64,000 nt of DNA from positions 41,197 through 105,196 of the forward strand of contig NZ_PYAK01000019.1 in NCBI RefSeq assembly GCF_003264365.1, in the 5' to 3' direction. The notes beneath the pieces were generated by a model, which was not told the origin of the DNA, did no database searches, and saw only the letters and a list, made by a program, of their open reading frames with translations. The position numbers and the translations under genes are program-made. The number at the start of each line of letters is the position of its first letter. Positions within the stretch are counted from its first letter, which is position 1. Source of the DNA: Micromonospora noduli. GTDB lineage: Bacteria > Actinomycetota > Actinomycetes > Mycobacteriales > Micromonosporaceae. This document shows, in pieces, positions 63,493 to 64,000 of the stretch.

Positions 63493-63760
63493 GGGAACAC
63501 CGGCCCGGGCCGCCCCGGTTTACATCCCCCGCATGGCCGAGCACCACAACGGCCGGGCAGGGCAGCCGCCGGGAACACCCGCCGGGCCGCCCCGGTTACA
63601 CCCCCCGAACGGCCGAGCACCACAACGGCCGGGCAGGGCAGCCGCCGGGAACACCCGCCGGGCCGCCCCGGTTACACCCCCGAACGGCCGAGCACCACAA
63701 CGGCCGACCCCCGCGGGTAGGCGGAATGACCGGCCACCGCGAACGGTTACACCCTGTCCC
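63493..63760. repeat. 76-bp tandem repeat array
   Basis: GGCCGAGCACCACAACGGCC recurs at 63535, 63611 and 63686. GGTTACACCC recurs at 63594, 63670 and 63745, and a variant (GGTTTACATC) at 63517, giving a period of 75-77 bp. About three full units are present and a fourth is decayed but in phase. The array ends about 120 bp before the exported-protein gene. Confidence 0.85.
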
Positions 63761-63878
63761 GACGCCGACCCCCTCGTTGCGGGTCACCGGGCAGAACTCC
63801 CTCGAACTTCCCCCGCACGCACTGGTCCCCCTGTTGAAGTGCCGTGTGGGTCCCCCGACGCCAGAGGAGCACGCCATC

Positions 63879-64000
63879 ATGCGTACCGATCTGATCCGTA
63901 AGACCGCCCTGACCGCCGCCGGGCTCGCCTTCACCGGCGGCGCCATCGCCGGCCCCGTCACCACCGCCTTCGCCGCACCCACCACCAGCAAGCCCACCAC
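63879..64000 (+). CDS. Exported protein, 5' end only
   Basis: ATG 63879, with GAGGAG (63864-63869) upstream, opens MRTDLIRKTALTAAGLAFTG, a clear signal peptide likely cut near TTAFAAP. Only 40 residues are in the window, ending in a Thr/Pro-rich stretch. In this order such N-termini often belong to cell-wall lytic or LysM-type proteins, but the visible part cannot decide. Confidence 0.65.
   Translation, partial: MRTDLIRKTALTAAGLAFTGGAIAGPVTTAFAAPTTSKPT

Larger units (their letters stand above)
63097..63878. other. Gene-free 0.8-kb region rich in repeats
   Basis: Between the hexosaminidase and the exported-protein gene lie the 44-bp palindrome, the third 81-bp element and the 76-bp tandem array. 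Open frames crossing it are repeats in translation and lack a plausible start. The final 100 bases before 63879 hold the ribosome site GAGGAG. Confidence 0.6.

Noticed and set aside
63493..63760. CRISPR array
   Set aside because: The units are contiguous 76-bp tandem repeats without variable spacers, and no cas genes are present.
63700..63878. Cyclic di-AMP (ydaO-type) riboswitch before the exported-protein gene
   Set aside because: Such riboswitches often precede cell-wall hydrolase genes in actinomycetes, but the conserved sequence blocks of that fold are not visible here.
63367..63901. Open frames across the 76-bp array (AEHHNGRAGQPPG type repeats)
   Set aside because: They are translations of tandem repeats in several frames without ribosome sites, not genes.

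Overview
The window comes from a high-GC actinomycete, most likely the Micromonosporaceae (Micromonospora or a close relative). The evidence is the very high GC content, frequent GTG starts, SARP/AfsR and XRE-DUF397 regulators, secreted ricin/CBM enzymes, and the SCO3242-type prenyltransferase. It is ordinary chromosome: dnaG, dgt, ppdK and two tRNA genes sit among accessory islands. No prophage, integrase, transposase or CRISPR array was seen. All calls come from reading the sequence; no database search was run.

Layout. 1-13.6 kb: an exported-protein fragment, a large SARP/NB-ARC/TPR regulator, then a run of small, mostly uncharacterised genes (DHFR-like reductase, P-loop kinase, small membrane proteins, a SUKH-4-like immunity protein). 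It includes a probable DNA-binding/RNA-ligase fusion behind a textbook promoter with a leaderless start. 13.7-19.2 kb: tRNA-Met, a flavin amine oxidase coupled to an MMPL transporter, tRNA-Asn, a YtxH-like protein and a TIM-barrel sugar isomerase. 19.4-25.3 kb: a histidine-kinase remnant, a long perfect palindrome, and two large secreted multidomain carbohydrate enzymes (ThuA-DUF1080 and PQQ glucose/sorbosone dehydrogenase) with nearly the same CBM-ricin tail.

25.5-33.8 kb is the centrepiece: an eight-gene minus-strand operon whose genes overlap or nearly abut. In transcription order: myo-inositol-phosphate-synthase homologue, UbiA-type prenyltransferase, sugar isomerase, EboA, TatD-like hydrolase, EboE, alkaline-phosphatase-like protein, polyprenyl diphosphate synthase. 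It matches the bacterial ebo gene set, except that an inositol-phosphate-synthase-type cyclase stands where EboD (dehydroquinate-synthase-like) would be. A prenylated cyclitol product is inferred, not shown. 34.4-40.7 kb: a ROK repressor, a complete sugar ABC importer (ATPase, permease, lipoprotein) and a Gfo/Idh/MocA dehydrogenase, all read in the same direction.

41-47.7 kb: a BrkB-family protein, and an ABC-2 exporter whose ATPase is separated from its two permeases by a 2.7-kb segment with an XRE/DUF397 module. A 38-bp promoter-like repeat and an 81-bp inverted-repeat element lie at both ends of this segment. 47.8-63.1 kb: a TAXI-TRAP transporter, dnaG, LtrA, an iron-regulated siderophore-interacting protein, dgt, a VOC protein, a roadblock protein, ppdK and a GH20 beta-N-acetylhexosaminidase. 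63.1-64 kb: a perfect 44-bp palindrome, a third 81-bp element and a 76-bp tandem array, ahead of a truncated exported-protein gene.

Functionally, the 18-41 kb block looks like a sugar/cyclitol unit: extracellular enzymes, an importer with its repressor, intracellular oxidoreductase and isomerases, and an operon that may build a prenyl-linked cyclitol. Repetitive DNA is unusually rich: palindromes, dispersed 81-bp elements and tandem arrays of 5, 15, 23, 27, 59 and 76 bp.
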